From positions 4,588,001-4,652,000 of the forward strand of contig NC_008541.1 of the NCBI RefSeq assembly GCF_000196235.1: DNA of 64,000 bases, given 5' to 3'. The notes below the pieces were generated by a model that saw nothing but the letters and a program-made list of their open reading frames with translations, was not told the DNA's origin and did not search any database. Below, in pieces: positions 24,274 through 31,987 of the stretch. The translations under genes were made by a program, and so were the position numbers. The stretch is from Arthrobacter sp. FB24 (lineage in GTDB: Bacteria > Actinomycetota > Actinomycetes > Actinomycetales > Micrococcaceae). Each line of letters begins with the position of its first letter. Positions within the stretch are counted from its first letter, which is position 1.

Positions 24274-25961
24274 GGATCGCAGAGACGTCCGATCTGTGGT
24301 GGAAGAATGCCGTGGTCTACTGCCTGGACCCGGAAACCTTTTTCGACGACGACGGCGACGGCACCGGAGATTTCGGCGGCCTGATTCAGCGCGTGGACTA
24401 CCTGGCGGCCCTCGGGGTCACGTGCATCTGGCTCATGCCGTTCTACCCCTCGCCGGACCGGGACGACGGCTACGACATTACCGACATGTACGGTGTGGAC
24501 CCGCGGCTCGGCACCCTGGGCGACGTGGTGGAGTTCATCAGGACGGCGAAGGACCGGGGAATGCGGGTGATCGCGGACTTCGTCATCAACCACACCTCGG
24601 ACAAGCACCCCTGGTTCAAGGAATCCAGGAAGTCCGTCGACAATCCCTACCGTGACTACTACGTGTGGCGGAAGGACACTCCCCCGGACACGTCGGAACA
24701 AGTGGTTTTCCCCGGCGAGGAAACGTCCATCTGGACCCAGGACAAGGCGACGGGCGAGTGGTATCTGCACATGTTCGCCAAGCACCAGCCGGACCTGAAT
24801 GTCGCCAATCCGAAGGTCCGCGACGAGATCGCCAAGTCCATGGGGTTCTGGCTCCAGATGGGGCTGGACGGATTCCGGCTGGATGCCGTGCCGTTCTTCC
24901 TGGAGCTTCAGGGCGTGTCCAAGGAGGACGCGGCCAAGATCGATCCGCACGACTACCTGGCCGCGCTGCGCAGCTTCCTGAACCGGCGCAACGGCAGCGC
25001 GGTGCTGCTCGGAGAGGTCAACCTCCCCTACAAGGAGCAGTTGAAATACTTCGGCGGTCCGGACGGCAACGAGCTGAACATGCAGTTCGACTTCCTGAGC
25101 ATGCAGAACCTCTATCTTTCCCTGGCCAGGGAGGACGCCCGTCCGCTGGCCAAAACCCTGGCCGGCAGGCCGGCCATCCATCCGGACAACCAGTGGGCCA
25201 TGTTCGTCCGCAACCATGATGAACTGACGCTGGACAAGCTGAGCGACGAGGAACGCGCGGAGGTTTTCGCCGCCTTCGGGCCGGACCCGGACATGCAGAT
25301 GTACGGGCGGGGACTCCGGCGCCGCCTGCCGCCGATGCTCGACGGCGATCCCGCCCGGATCCGAATGGTCTATTCGCTGATGTTCTCCCTCCCCGGAACC
25401 CCGGTCCTTTTCTATGGCGAGGAGCTCGGGATGGGTGAGGACCTGCGGGCGAAGGGCCGCTCCGCCGTGCGCTCCCCCATGCAGTGGACTGACACGGCAA
25501 ACGGCGGGTTCTCCACCGCTCCGGCGGACAAGCTGGTGGCGCAGGTAGTGGACGGCTACTTCGGGCCTAAGAACATCAACGCGGCACAGGCGAAGCGTGA
25601 CCCGGACTCGCTGTGGAATTTCATCGCCGCACTGATCCGAAGCTACCGGGAGAGTCCGGAGCTTGCCTGGGGCGACTTCGAGCTCATCAAGCAGTCCAAT
25701 CCCGGAGTGCTCCTGCACAGCTGCACCCGCGCCGGTTCAACGCTGGTCCTGGCGCACAACATGGCCGCGCAGCCGGCCTCCGTCTCGGCAAAGGTTTCCT
25801 CGCCGGAAGATCCGGAGGAGGCATTCGGCGGTGCCATCCTGCGGGATCTGCTCGACGGCGACAATGTCCCCTTGGCGGACGACGGCGGCTTCGAACTCGA
25901 GCTGGAACGCTACGGCTACCGCTGGTTCCGGATCCAGCACCCCGCCGACAGGCGGATATAG
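24270..25961 (+). CDS. GH13 alpha-amylase-family enzyme, trehalose-synthase-like
   Basis: A 563-residue GH13 enzyme. The conserved regions are VIADFVINHTS (region I), DGFRLDAV with the nucleophile near D206 (region II), LLGEVN with the acid near E248 (region III) and FVRNHDEL near D316 (region IV). The start WWKNAVVYCLDPETFFDDDGDG and a C-terminal beta domain resemble TreS, which interconverts maltose and trehalose. No treY/treZ or maltokinase gene is adjacent. The upstream 48 codons of open frame lie inside the oxidoreductase gene. It could also be a glucosidase or isomaltulose-type enzyme. Confidence 0.85.
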   Translation: MRIAETSDLWWKNAVVYCLDPETFFDDDGDGTGDFGGLIQRVDYLAALGVTCIWLMPFYPSPDRDDGYDITDMYGVDPRLGTLGDVVEFIRTAKDRGMRVIADFVINHTSDKHPWFKESRKSVDNPYRDYYVWRKDTPPDTSEQVVFPGEETSIWTQDKATGEWYLHMFAKHQPDLNVANPKVRDEIAKSMGFWLQMGLDGFRLDAVPFFLELQGVSKEDAAKIDPHDYLAALRSFLNRRNGSAVLLGEVNLPYKEQLKYFGGPDGNELNMQFDFLSMQNLYLSLAREDARPLAKTLAGRPAIHPDNQWAMFVRNHDELTLDKLSDEERAEVFAAFGPDPDMQMYGRGLRRRLPPMLDGDPARIRMVYSLMFSLPGTPVLFYGEELGMGEDLRAKGRSAVRSPMQWTDTANGGFSTAPADKLVAQVVDGYFGPKNINAAQAKRDPDSLWNFIAALIRSYRESPELAWGDFELIKQSNPGVLLHSCTRAGSTLVLAHNMAAQPASVSAKVSSPEDPEEAFGGAILRDLLDGDNVPLADDGGFELELERYGYRWFRIQHPADRRI

Positions 25962-26160
25962 CGCCGAGGCGGATATAACACCGCCGATCAGCCGCGGCGG
26001 TGGGCTTCCTTCAGCTGCTTCGGGGCACGGAAACGTCGCGGGCGCGGAAAGCTAACGCGGCCATTACCGGCGTGAAACGCGGCGGCAACAATGGCGCAGG
26101 ACACTGGATGTGCCGGCAATTGCAGGCAACAGCACAAGCTCCAGCTCAGGAGGCCCCGCC
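25962..26160. other. Intergenic stretch with a short hairpin and a direct repeat
   Basis: CACCGCCG (25979-25986) pairs with CGGCGGTG (25995-26002) shortly after the GH13 stop and may be a weak terminator. GGCGGATATA occurs at 25951-25960 and again at 25968-25977. The rest is featureless apart from the CAGGAGG ribosome site of the next gene. Confidence 0.4.
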
Positions 26161-26397
26161 ATGTTGAAGGAAGCCAAAACCCATGTGACCCGCGTTCGCG
26201 CCCTGGACCAGCTGCACCGCGGCGACGAGATTGAAGCCCGCCTCTCCGTGGGTCCCAGCTATGACGATGTGGTGATCCGTCGGGGCCGCGTGCAGGAAAC
26301 TGCGCCGGGCATCGGCGTTGTATGGATCATGGACCGTCAGACCGGGATGCGCAAAGCGATCAATTCGGACGAATGCAGCATTTGGCGAGTAGCCTGA
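26161..26397 (+). CDS. Small hypothetical protein (78 aa)
   Basis: A 78-residue protein with no recognised domain. CAGGAGG lies seven bases before the ATG at 26161; the frame extends 17 codons upstream without a ribosome site. The product looks like a small beta-rich soluble protein (IEARLSVGPSYDDVVIRRGRV, GIGVVWIMDRQTGMRKAIN), possibly SH3- or OB-like. The arrangement is similar to small beta-barrel modules, but no function can be assigned. Confidence 0.65.
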   Translation: MLKEAKTHVTRVRALDQLHRGDEIEARLSVGPSYDDVVIRRGRVQETAPGIGVVWIMDRQTGMRKAINSDECSIWRVA

Positions 26398-26402
26398 GCC
26401 CT

Positions 26403-26690
26403 TCAGCCGCCGGCCACGGACTGGATGATCACCACCTCCTGGCCGGCAGCCACTTCAGTTTCCAGTCCCCGCAAGCGCCGGACCTCGTCCCCGTTCACGT
26501 AAATATTCACGTAGCGGCGGAGGGCACCGGTCTCATCCCTCAACCGCCTCGCAAGCACCGGATAATCCCCGGCCAGCGAGTCAAGCAGCAACCCCACAGT
26601 CACCGCACCGTCGGCGGGCGTAGTCAGGATGGACTGCCCGCCGGCGAGCGGCTGGAGGACACTGGGCAGCACCACGCTGATGTCAGCCAC
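26403..26690 (-). CDS. MoaD/ThiS-type ubiquitin-like sulfur carrier protein
   Basis: A 95-residue beta-grasp protein ending in AGG, the di-glycine tail needed for adenylation and thiocarboxylation by a MoeB/ThiF-type enzyme. VNIYVNGDEVRRLRGLETEVAAGQEVVIIQSVAGG is split here only by its natural turn and matches the MoaD C-terminal half. No molybdopterin or thiamine genes are nearby. It lies nine bases after the BNR-propeller gene on the same strand, so the two are probably one operon. Confidence 0.85.
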   Translation of the reverse strand: MADISVVLPSVLQPLAGGQSILTTPADGAVTVGLLLDSLAGDYPVLARRLRDETGALRRYVNIYVNGDEVRRLRGLETEVAAGQEVVIIQSVAGG

Positions 26691-26699
26691 AACGGACCC

Positions 26700-27824
26700 T
26701 TAAACGGGTACCGGAGCGTCTGGCACCAGGGCCGCGGACACTACCGCAGCGCGGACGCACAGGACGTCCGGAAGATGTGACGCCACTTCGGTGAAGTGCT
26801 CGCCCTCGTCCGGGCTGGCGTAGACCGAGCCTCCGCGCGTTCCGAAGTACACCCCGGCCGGTTCCGCGGAATCAACCGAGGCAGCGTCACGGAGCACCGC
26901 GTTGTATTCGCCCTGCGGCAGCCCGGAATCAAGGCGTTTCCAGGTCTGCCCGGCATCGTCCGTCCGGTGTACTGCCAGCTTCCCGTCCGGCGGAATGCGT
27001 TCGCCGTCGGCCTTTAGCGGGACCACCCACGCCGTGCCTGCCCGCCGGGGATGGGTGAGCATCACAAAGCCAAAATCGGCCGGAAGTCCTTCCGCTATCG
27101 AATCCCAGTTCTCTCCGTTGTCATCCGTGCGGTACACGCCGTGATGGTTCTGGGCGTACAGCCGGCCCTCGACGGCGGCATCGGCCGCGATCTTGTGCAC
27201 GCACTGGCCGAACTCGGGGTTGGGATCAGGCATGAAGTACGCAGAGATTCCCTTGTTCCGCGGCTCCCAGGAGGAACCGCCGTCGAGCGAGCGGTAAACG
27301 CCGCCGGTGCTCATGGCTACGTGCACATTTTCCCCGGAGGGATTGACGACGATTGAGTGCGCGGCCGCTCCGCCGTACCCTGCACCCCATTCGCTGCGGT
27401 GCGGGTGGTCCCAGAGTCCGCGGTTGAGTTCGAAGTGTTCGCCCCCGTCCGTGGACTTCCACACGGAAATGGGTTCGGCCCCGGCCCAGACAACCCCGGG
27501 GCGGGATTCGGCGTCCGGGTAAATCTGCCAGATGCGCTCCACCGCGGCGTCAGTGCCGTCCGGGAACTTAATGGCGCCCTGTTCCGGCTCGGTCCATGTC
27601 GCGCCGAGGTCATCCGAGTGCGCGACAGTGGGCCCCCAGTGCTCGGAGCGGACACCCACCATGATCCGGGTACGGCCGTCGCGGGTGTCGATGCCGATGC
27701 TGGGGACTTCGCTCATCAGGAAATGAGGGCCGGACATGGACCATGTCTGCCGGTCGTGGCTGGTCGCCAGCCACAGCCCTTTTTTGGTTCCGATTGCTAG
27801 GACATAACTCTGTTCGGTGGCCAT
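26700..27824 (-). CDS. BNR/sialidase-like beta-propeller protein
   Basis: A 374-residue propeller with repeated Asp-box-like turns: SDDLGATW, STDGGEHF, SLDGGSSW, TDDNGENW, TDDAGQTW and SPDEGEHF. It has no signal peptide, so it is probably cytoplasmic. Such proteins are often annotated as exo-alpha-sialidase or glycosyl hydrolase, but the sialidase catalytic set is not evident. Starts at 27833 and 27860 would add a few residues; the ATG at 27824 gives the common start ATEQSYVLAIGTKKGLW. It is paired with the MoaD/ThiS protein encoded downstream. Confidence 0.82.
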   Translation of the reverse strand: MATEQSYVLAIGTKKGLWLATSHDRQTWSMSGPHFLMSEVPSIGIDTRDGRTRIMVGVRSEHWGPTVAHSDDLGATWTEPEQGAIKFPDGTDAAVERIWQIYPDAESRPGVVWAGAEPISVWKSTDGGEHFELNRGLWDHPHRSEWGAGYGGAAAHSIVVNPSGENVHVAMSTGGVYRSLDGGSSWEPRNKGISAYFMPDPNPEFGQCVHKIAADAAVEGRLYAQNHHGVYRTDDNGENWDSIAEGLPADFGFVMLTHPRRAGTAWVVPLKADGERIPPDGKLAVHRTDDAGQTWKRLDSGLPQGEYNAVLRDAASVDSAEPAGVYFGTRGGSVYASPDEGEHFTEVASHLPDVLCVRAAVVSAALVPDAPVPV

Positions 27825-27893
27825 GCACCCCATGCAACCACTCAGACCCGGAGGCCGCAATGGTTTTTGCGCGACGTTATGCGCCCTGCAGGG

Positions 27894-28094
27894 TCAGTCC
27901 ACGAATTCAGACTGCGTCTCGATGAAGTCCCAGTCCGCGTTCGTGAGGACTCCCGTAGCGGTGTCCGGGTGCGGTCCGCCGGCCTCGGCAATCCCTTGAA
28001 GCACAAACAACGGCAGTTCGTCCGCGCGCAGATTCTCGCGCAGCCATTCCTTGCTGGCCAGGTCCAGATCAAGCCACCACATGTAGATTTCCAC
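27894..28094 (-). CDS. Small hypothetical protein, paralogue of the protein at 60337-60621
   Basis: A 66-residue protein (62 if the ATG at 28082 is used). The GTG at 28094 has GGAGAGG about nine bases upstream and is slightly preferred. The pattern is WLDLDLASKEWLRENL, a variable middle, then LTNADWDFIE. The same skeleton (W-LD-A-WL-N-LP-I-LT-AD-FI) is visible in the protein at 60337-60621, so they form a small family. No known domain or function. The genes nearby are stress-related. Confidence 0.6.
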   Translation of the reverse strand: MEIYMWWLDLDLASKEWLRENLRADELPLFVLQGIAEAGGPHPDTATGVLTNADWDFIETQSEFVD

Positions 28095-28313
28095 CGCGGA
28101 CCACCTCTCCTTATGCGTCAACGTTAATCCGCGGCGAGGGGGTGTACAAGGGTCCAACGGCCGTGGCGCTCCGTTCCCGGGCCGCGCGCCCGTTGACCCT
28201 TGTGCCGGCACTTCCACTGCGTCAATCTTGTCTTGTGGGCCTGCCCCGCGCACCCGCACCACAGGCGTCGGAGGCCCGCTGTGGAGGCTCCGCACGGCAC
28301 TGAGAAGGTTGTC

Positions 28314-28650
28314 ATGGACGGCGACATAGAACTCGAACTCGCATCAGGTTCCGAGCCGGGTGAGTACACCGTGCGCGTCGTTCAGGCCCCGGCAGGCGGC
28401 AATGCGTCGGGGCTGTTGAGGCTGGATGTGGACGGGATCCTGGCACGCCGCGCGGAACTGGAGTCCACGGTCCTGGCCTCGGCCGTGGCTGCCCGCCGGA
28501 CCACGCCGGTCGCCGAACTTCCAGTGCGGGGCGTGGGCCGAAGCCGGGGCGTTCATTGCCGCCGCCAGCACCAGCTCAAACTTCACGGTGACCCTCACCT
28601 GGCGGCGCCCCAAGCCTGCGCTGGAGGCTCCGGAGGGCGGCCCTGACTAA
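28314..28650 (+). pseudogene. Probable broken CHAT / trypco1 chimera
   Basis: The frame from ATG 28314 starts like the N-terminus of actinobacterial CHAT-domain proteins (IELELASGSEPGEYTVRVV, LDVDGILARRAELESTVLASAV, then TTPVAELPVRGVG) but loses all resemblance after about 75 residues, to stop at 28646. In the +1 frame the following bases read WAEAGAFIAAASTSSNFTV and TLTWRRP, which looks like the C-terminal end of the trypsin-co-occurring domain trypco1, to a stop at 28650. Fusion by deletion plus a frameshift is the simplest reading. The family comparison is from memory, and an intact small unknown gene is still possible. Confidence 0.45.
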
Positions 28651-28719
28651 GCCGCCCCGGCGCAGGCAGTGCTGCGTGGCCGCGCTGTTCAATGAATGCA
28701 CGCGGGGCCACAATGGAGT

Positions 28720-29226
28720 ATGTCTCCTGAACGCTTCAGCGGTCCGCCTCCCCTGGTGGTCGGAGTGCTGCCCGGCCAGCACGCAGAGGTACTGCACTCG
28801 GCTACCGGCCTCGCAGAAAAACTGGGCGTTCCGTTGTTGTGCGCCTACGTGGACGAGGCAAGCTACCTGGTCGAGTGGGACCCGGCGCGGTCAGCGCACC
28901 GGCTGTCCCTGCATCCGGACAAGGACGACGCCGACGTCCGGGCCGTGAGCGAAGAGCTCCGCGGCGTCGTGGGGGCCGCCTGCGCATCGAAATCGGTGGA
29001 ATGGACACTGCGGATCCTGTCCGGGGACCCCGCCCGCGCCCTGGGGCGTGTGGCAGCGGAGGCCAACGCCTCCATGATCATTGTGGGAACACCCGAGCGC
29101 GGTCTGGGCCACCGCCTCTCGGCAGCCCTCAACGGTTCCGTGGCTGCGTGGCTGACCCACCACCAGGACCGCCCCGTCCTGGTGGTCCCGGCACATATGG
29201 GCGCCCACCGGGACACCCCCGCGTGA
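28720..29226 (+). CDS. Universal stress protein (UspA family)
   Basis: A 168-residue single UspA domain. The first strand is PPLVVGVLPGQHAE, and the C-terminal nucleotide-binding motif is GTPERGLGHRLSAALNGSVAAW (G-2x-G-9x-GS) followed by DRPVLVVP. This suggests an ATP-binding Usp. An ATG eight codons upstream is also possible, and neither has a strong ribosome site. The TGA overlaps the GTG start of the next gene. Confidence 0.85.
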   Translation: MSPERFSGPPPLVVGVLPGQHAEVLHSATGLAEKLGVPLLCAYVDEASYLVEWDPARSAHRLSLHPDKDDADVRAVSEELRGVVGAACASKSVEWTLRILSGDPARALGRVAAEANASMIIVGTPERGLGHRLSAALNGSVAAWLTHHQDRPVLVVPAHMGAHRDTPA

Positions 29227-29792
29227 CCGCCGTTCCGGGCAAGGTCCTGCATGGCTATGAGCGCAACTGCAGGGAACTCGAGCGGTGGCTGGCCTCCGCG
29301 TCCGACGCGGACCTCCGCCGCACCAGCGCCGGCACCCGCTGGACCAACGAGGAGCTTCTGTTCCACATGGTTTTCGGCTACATGGTGGTGCAGGCGCTGT
29401 TGCCCCTGGTACGGATCTTCGGGGTGCTCCCGGCGCCTTTAAGCCGGGGGTTTGCGTGGATGCTGAATGCCGGAACCGCACCGTTCGACGTCGTCAATTA
29501 CCTCGGATCCAAGGCTGCGGCCCGCGTGTACAACCGCAGGCGGATGGCCGCGAAGCTCCGGCGGGTGACGCGCTCCCTTGAGCGGCGGATGCGGCGCGAG
29601 ACAGCCGCCGCGATGGCCCGCGGGATGTCCTTTCCGGACCGTTGGGACCCGTTCTTCACACCCTGGATGTCCTTGGCAGAGGTCTACGCCTATCCCATCG
29701 AACATTTCGACTTCCATGCCACCCAGCTCAGCCTGGGCGGGAGTCAGCCTCAAGAGACAAGGGGCAGGAAGACAGGACGAAAGACCCTGTGA
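29223..29792 (+). CDS. DinB-like four-helix protein
   Basis: A 189-residue protein with the outline of DinB/YfiT-type metal-binding bundles. The helix ELERWLASASDADLRRTSAGTRW is followed by TNEELLFHMVFGY and, near the C-terminus, PIEHFDFHATQLSLG. Histidines in LLFHM and HFDFH could form the usual metal site. The GTG start overlaps the Usp stop (GTGA), so the two are coupled. DinB-type proteins often act as thiol-dependent transferases, but nothing here fixes a substrate. The C-terminal tail is Arg/Lys-rich. Confidence 0.65.
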   Translation: MTAVPGKVLHGYERNCRELERWLASASDADLRRTSAGTRWTNEELLFHMVFGYMVVQALLPLVRIFGVLPAPLSRGFAWMLNAGTAPFDVVNYLGSKAAARVYNRRRMAAKLRRVTRSLERRMRRETAAAMARGMSFPDRWDPFFTPWMSLAEVYAYPIEHFDFHATQLSLGGSQPQETRGRKTGRKTL

Positions 29793-30001
29793 AAGTAAAG
29801 CGAAAGTAGTTATTCAAGGTGGTGGCGCTCACCGCTACCGCCACGTAAGCTGGAGTTCGCAGGAAGATGTTGGACCTGCCCCAGAAGCTGCTCCGGAGTG
29901 CGTATCCCCCAATAACGCACTCCGGAGCTTTTTAATGCCAGGCCGGATTCCGGGGATAGTCAAGCGAAAAGCGGCGCCGGCCGCATGCCAGGAGCAATCC
30001 C
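29793..30001 (+). other. Structured intergenic leader before the MFS gene
   Basis: About 209 bases without a gene. GTGGCG (29821-29826) pairs with CGCCAC (29838-29843), and further on comes a strong intrinsic terminator (29890-29932). From the terminator to the GTG of the MFS gene are some 70 bases. The layout fits a terminator for the upstream genes, an attenuated leader, or a small RNA. There is no match to a riboswitch I recognise. Confidence 0.45.
29890..29932 (+). terminator. Intrinsic terminator with T tract
   Basis: A perfect 14-bp stem (29890-29903 with 29915-29928; GCTCCGGAGTGCGT with its complement) and an 11-base loop are followed by TTTTTAA. Such a textbook factor-independent terminator is unusual in this GC-rich window. 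Confidence 0.85.
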
Positions 30002-31201
30002 GTGACCACAGCGCCAATCCCCACGCCGACCGCAGCCGTCACCGCGCCACTGTACGCCGCAGGCTTTGTCACAGCCTTTGGTGCCCACAGCATCGCAGCC
30101 GGGATGGGCGCCCACAGCGGTGATATCGGCCTGAGCCTGCTCAATCTGGGCGTCCTCCTGGCTGTTTACGACCTCGCCGAGGTGGTGCTGAAACCGGTCT
30201 TCGGAGCTTTGAGCGACCGCATCGGCACAAAGCCGGTGGTCGTGGCAGGGCTTTTCGCGTTTGCGCTGATGTCGTTGATCGGATTGTGGGGCTCCAACCC
30301 CCTGATGCTCGGGCTCGCCCGGATCGGCCAGGGCGCCGCCGCCTCGGCGTTTTCCCCGGCGTCCTCGGCGATGGTGGCCAGGCTTGCCGGCCGCAACGCA
30401 GGAACGTATTTCGGCCGCTACGGCTCGTGGAAAAGCCTGGGCTACGTCGCGGGCCCGCTGATCGGTGCCGGCCTGATCTTCCTGGGCGGCTTCACCCTTC
30501 TCTTTGCCGCCCTGGCCATCCTCGCGGCGGCCACTGCGGTGTGGGCGATGGTGACGCTGCCGCAGCTGGCCCCTCTGCCCCGCCCGCGGTACACGCTGTT
30601 GGATCTTGCCCGCCAGGTAACCCATCGGAGCTTCCTCGTGCCTACGCTCGTTCTTGCGGCAGCCACCGGGGCCCTGGGCACAGCCATCGGCTTCCTCCCT
30701 GCGCTGGCAACGCGGCACGGCCTGGACCCTGTGGCGGCCGTTGCCGCGGTCAGCGTGCTGGCACTCGCGTCCGCTGCCACCCAACCCTGGATCGGCCGCC
30801 TGCGTGACGGGGGCCGGCTCCATGACGGCCCCGGCATGACAGCCGGGCTGCTGCTGACGGCGGCCGGAATCGCCGCGGTGGCACTGCTTCCGGGACCGGT
30901 CACCATTTTTTGCGCTGCGGCGGCCATCGGCACGGGAATCGGTGTTGCCACGCCGCTGGGCTTCGCGCACCTTGCCGCCACCACTCCGCCTGAGCGTTTG
31001 GGAAGGACCATGGGAACAGCCGAGCTGGGACGGGAGCTTGGCGACGCCGGTGGTCCGCTCCTGGTTGGCGCCGTGGCTACAGCTTCAGCTCTGCCGCTGG
31101 GCCTCGGAGTCCTTGCCGCGGCCGTCACCGCCGCGTCCCTGCTCGGCGTCGGCAGCATCGGCCGCCGGGCGCCGTCGCCGGAACCGGCCGCCAAACCGTG
31201 A
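30002..31201 (+). CDS. MFS transporter (drug or metabolite efflux type)
   Basis: A 399-residue protein with about 12 hydrophobic helices. The loop between helices 2 and 3 reads LSDRIGTKPVV, the MFS signature, and RIGQGAAASAFSPASSAMVARL resembles motif C-like segments of drug:H+ antiporters. The GTG start has AGGAG eight bases upstream. It lies downstream of the intrinsic terminator, so its expression may be conditional. Substrate unknown. Confidence 0.82.
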   Translation: MTTAPIPTPTAAVTAPLYAAGFVTAFGAHSIAAGMGAHSGDIGLSLLNLGVLLAVYDLAEVVLKPVFGALSDRIGTKPVVVAGLFAFALMSLIGLWGSNPLMLGLARIGQGAAASAFSPASSAMVARLAGRNAGTYFGRYGSWKSLGYVAGPLIGAGLIFLGGFTLLFAALAILAAATAVWAMVTLPQLAPLPRPRYTLLDLARQVTHRSFLVPTLVLAAATGALGTAIGFLPALATRHGLDPVAAVAAVSVLALASAATQPWIGRLRDGGRLHDGPGMTAGLLLTAAGIAAVALLPGPVTIFCAAAAIGTGIGVATPLGFAHLAATTPPERLGRTMGTAELGRELGDAGGPLLVGAVATASALPLGLGVLAAAVTAASLLGVGSIGRRAPSPEPAAKP

Positions 31202-31226
31202 CATCCGGCCCGGCAGTCGCACACCA

Positions 31227-31267
31227 TACCCCCGGGGGTACTTGTCATATACCCCTTAGGGGTATAT
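31227..31267. promoter_or_regulatory. csoR: Two CsoR-type operator palindromes
   Basis: TACCCCCGGGGGTA (31227-31240) is a perfect 14-bp palindrome. ATATACCCC-TTA-GGGGTATAT (31247-31267) is a 21-bp palindrome seven bases further on. TACCCC/GGGGTA half-sites are the known CsoR target. The second site ends 9 bases before the csoR ATG and would cover the promoter. This indicates autoregulation and copper induction of csoR-copZ-copA. Confidence 0.85.
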
Positions 31268-31276
31268 CTTGAGGAC

Positions 31277-31624
31277 ATGGACTCAGCAGAAGACGCCGGA
31301 CCCCGGACCGTGGACGCCGGAACCGTCCCCCAGCATGGCTACACCTCGAACAAAGAGGCATACCTGCGCCGGCTCAAACGCATTGAAGGCCAGGTCCGCG
31401 GCATCGCCAGGATGGTGGATGAGGACAAGTACTGCATCGACATCCTCACCCAGGTTGCGGCCGTGAACAAGGCCCTGCACGCAGTGAGCCTGGGCCTCGT
31501 CGAGGAGCACATCGGTCACTGCGTCGTGGGTGCCGCCTCCGAACCGGACCCGGAACTCCGCGCGGAAGCCATCGACTTCAAGGTCAAGGAGGCCACCGAT
31601 GCCATCGGGCGCCTGCTGCGGTAG
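31277..31624 (+). CDS. csoR: Copper-sensing repressor CsoR
   Basis: A 115-residue helical DNA-binding repressor. The Cu(I) ligands C53, H78 and C82 (KYCIDIL, EEHIGHC) have exactly the spacing of the characterised mycobacterial CsoR. YLRRLKRIEGQVRGIARMV is the family DNA-binding helix. Cu(I) binding releases DNA. It is the first gene of the copper operon and lies just behind the two operator palindromes. Confidence 0.93.
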   Translation: MDSAEDAGPRTVDAGTVPQHGYTSNKEAYLRRLKRIEGQVRGIARMVDEDKYCIDILTQVAAVNKALHAVSLGLVEEHIGHCVVGAASEPDPELRAEAIDFKVKEATDAIGRLLR

Positions 31625-31648
31625 CGGTCATCCCACCCACCACACCAT

Positions 31649-31697
31649 CCGGATGACCCGACCGGGTCCATCCGGTGCCACCGGTGCCACCGGCACC
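31649..31697 (+). repeat. Hairpin and GGTGCC repeats between csoR and copZ
   Basis: CCGGATG-ACCC (31649-31659) pairs with GGGT-C-CATCCGG (31664-31675). Then GGTGCC occurs twice (31674-31679, 31683-31688) followed by its complement GGCACC (31692-31697). The structure sits in the spacer ahead of the copZ ribosome site and may act on mRNA stability or translation ratios. Confidence 0.4.
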
Positions 31698-31718
31698 ACC
31701 GAGAAAGAGGAGCAAACC

Positions 31719-31949
31719 ATGAGCCCCGTATCCACCACCGTGAACGTGTCCGGCATGACCTGCGGACACTGCGTGTCCTCCGTGAGCGAAGAACTGGAAG
31801 CACTGGAAGGCGTGGAAACGGTCGACGTCGACCTCAACGCCGGCGGCATCTCCACCGTCACCATCACATCCGATAAGGCCCTTTCCCGTTCCGAGATCGG
31901 CGAAGCCGTAGCCGAGGCCGGTTACCTGGTGGTGGCCAACGAGGCCTGA
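31719..31949 (+). CDS. copZ: Copper chaperone CopZ (HMA domain)
   Basis: A 76-residue single heavy-metal-associated domain. The Cu(I) site is GMTCGHC (C15, C18). It carries copper to the P-type ATPase encoded 38 bases downstream. AAAGAGGAG lies before the ATG at 31719. The frame is open upstream, but that part is the csoR tail and the hairpin spacer. Confidence 0.92.
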   Translation: MSPVSTTVNVSGMTCGHCVSSVSEELEALEGVETVDVDLNAGGISTVTITSDKALSRSEIGEAVAEAGYLVVANEA

Positions 31950-31987
31950 ACCGCACGAACCCATCCCACCCGAATTGAGGACACGCC

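Noticed and set aside
24165..25718. A 517-codon minus-strand frame across the GH13 gene
   Set aside because: All four GH13 conserved regions are on the plus strand; the opposite frame is a composition artefact.
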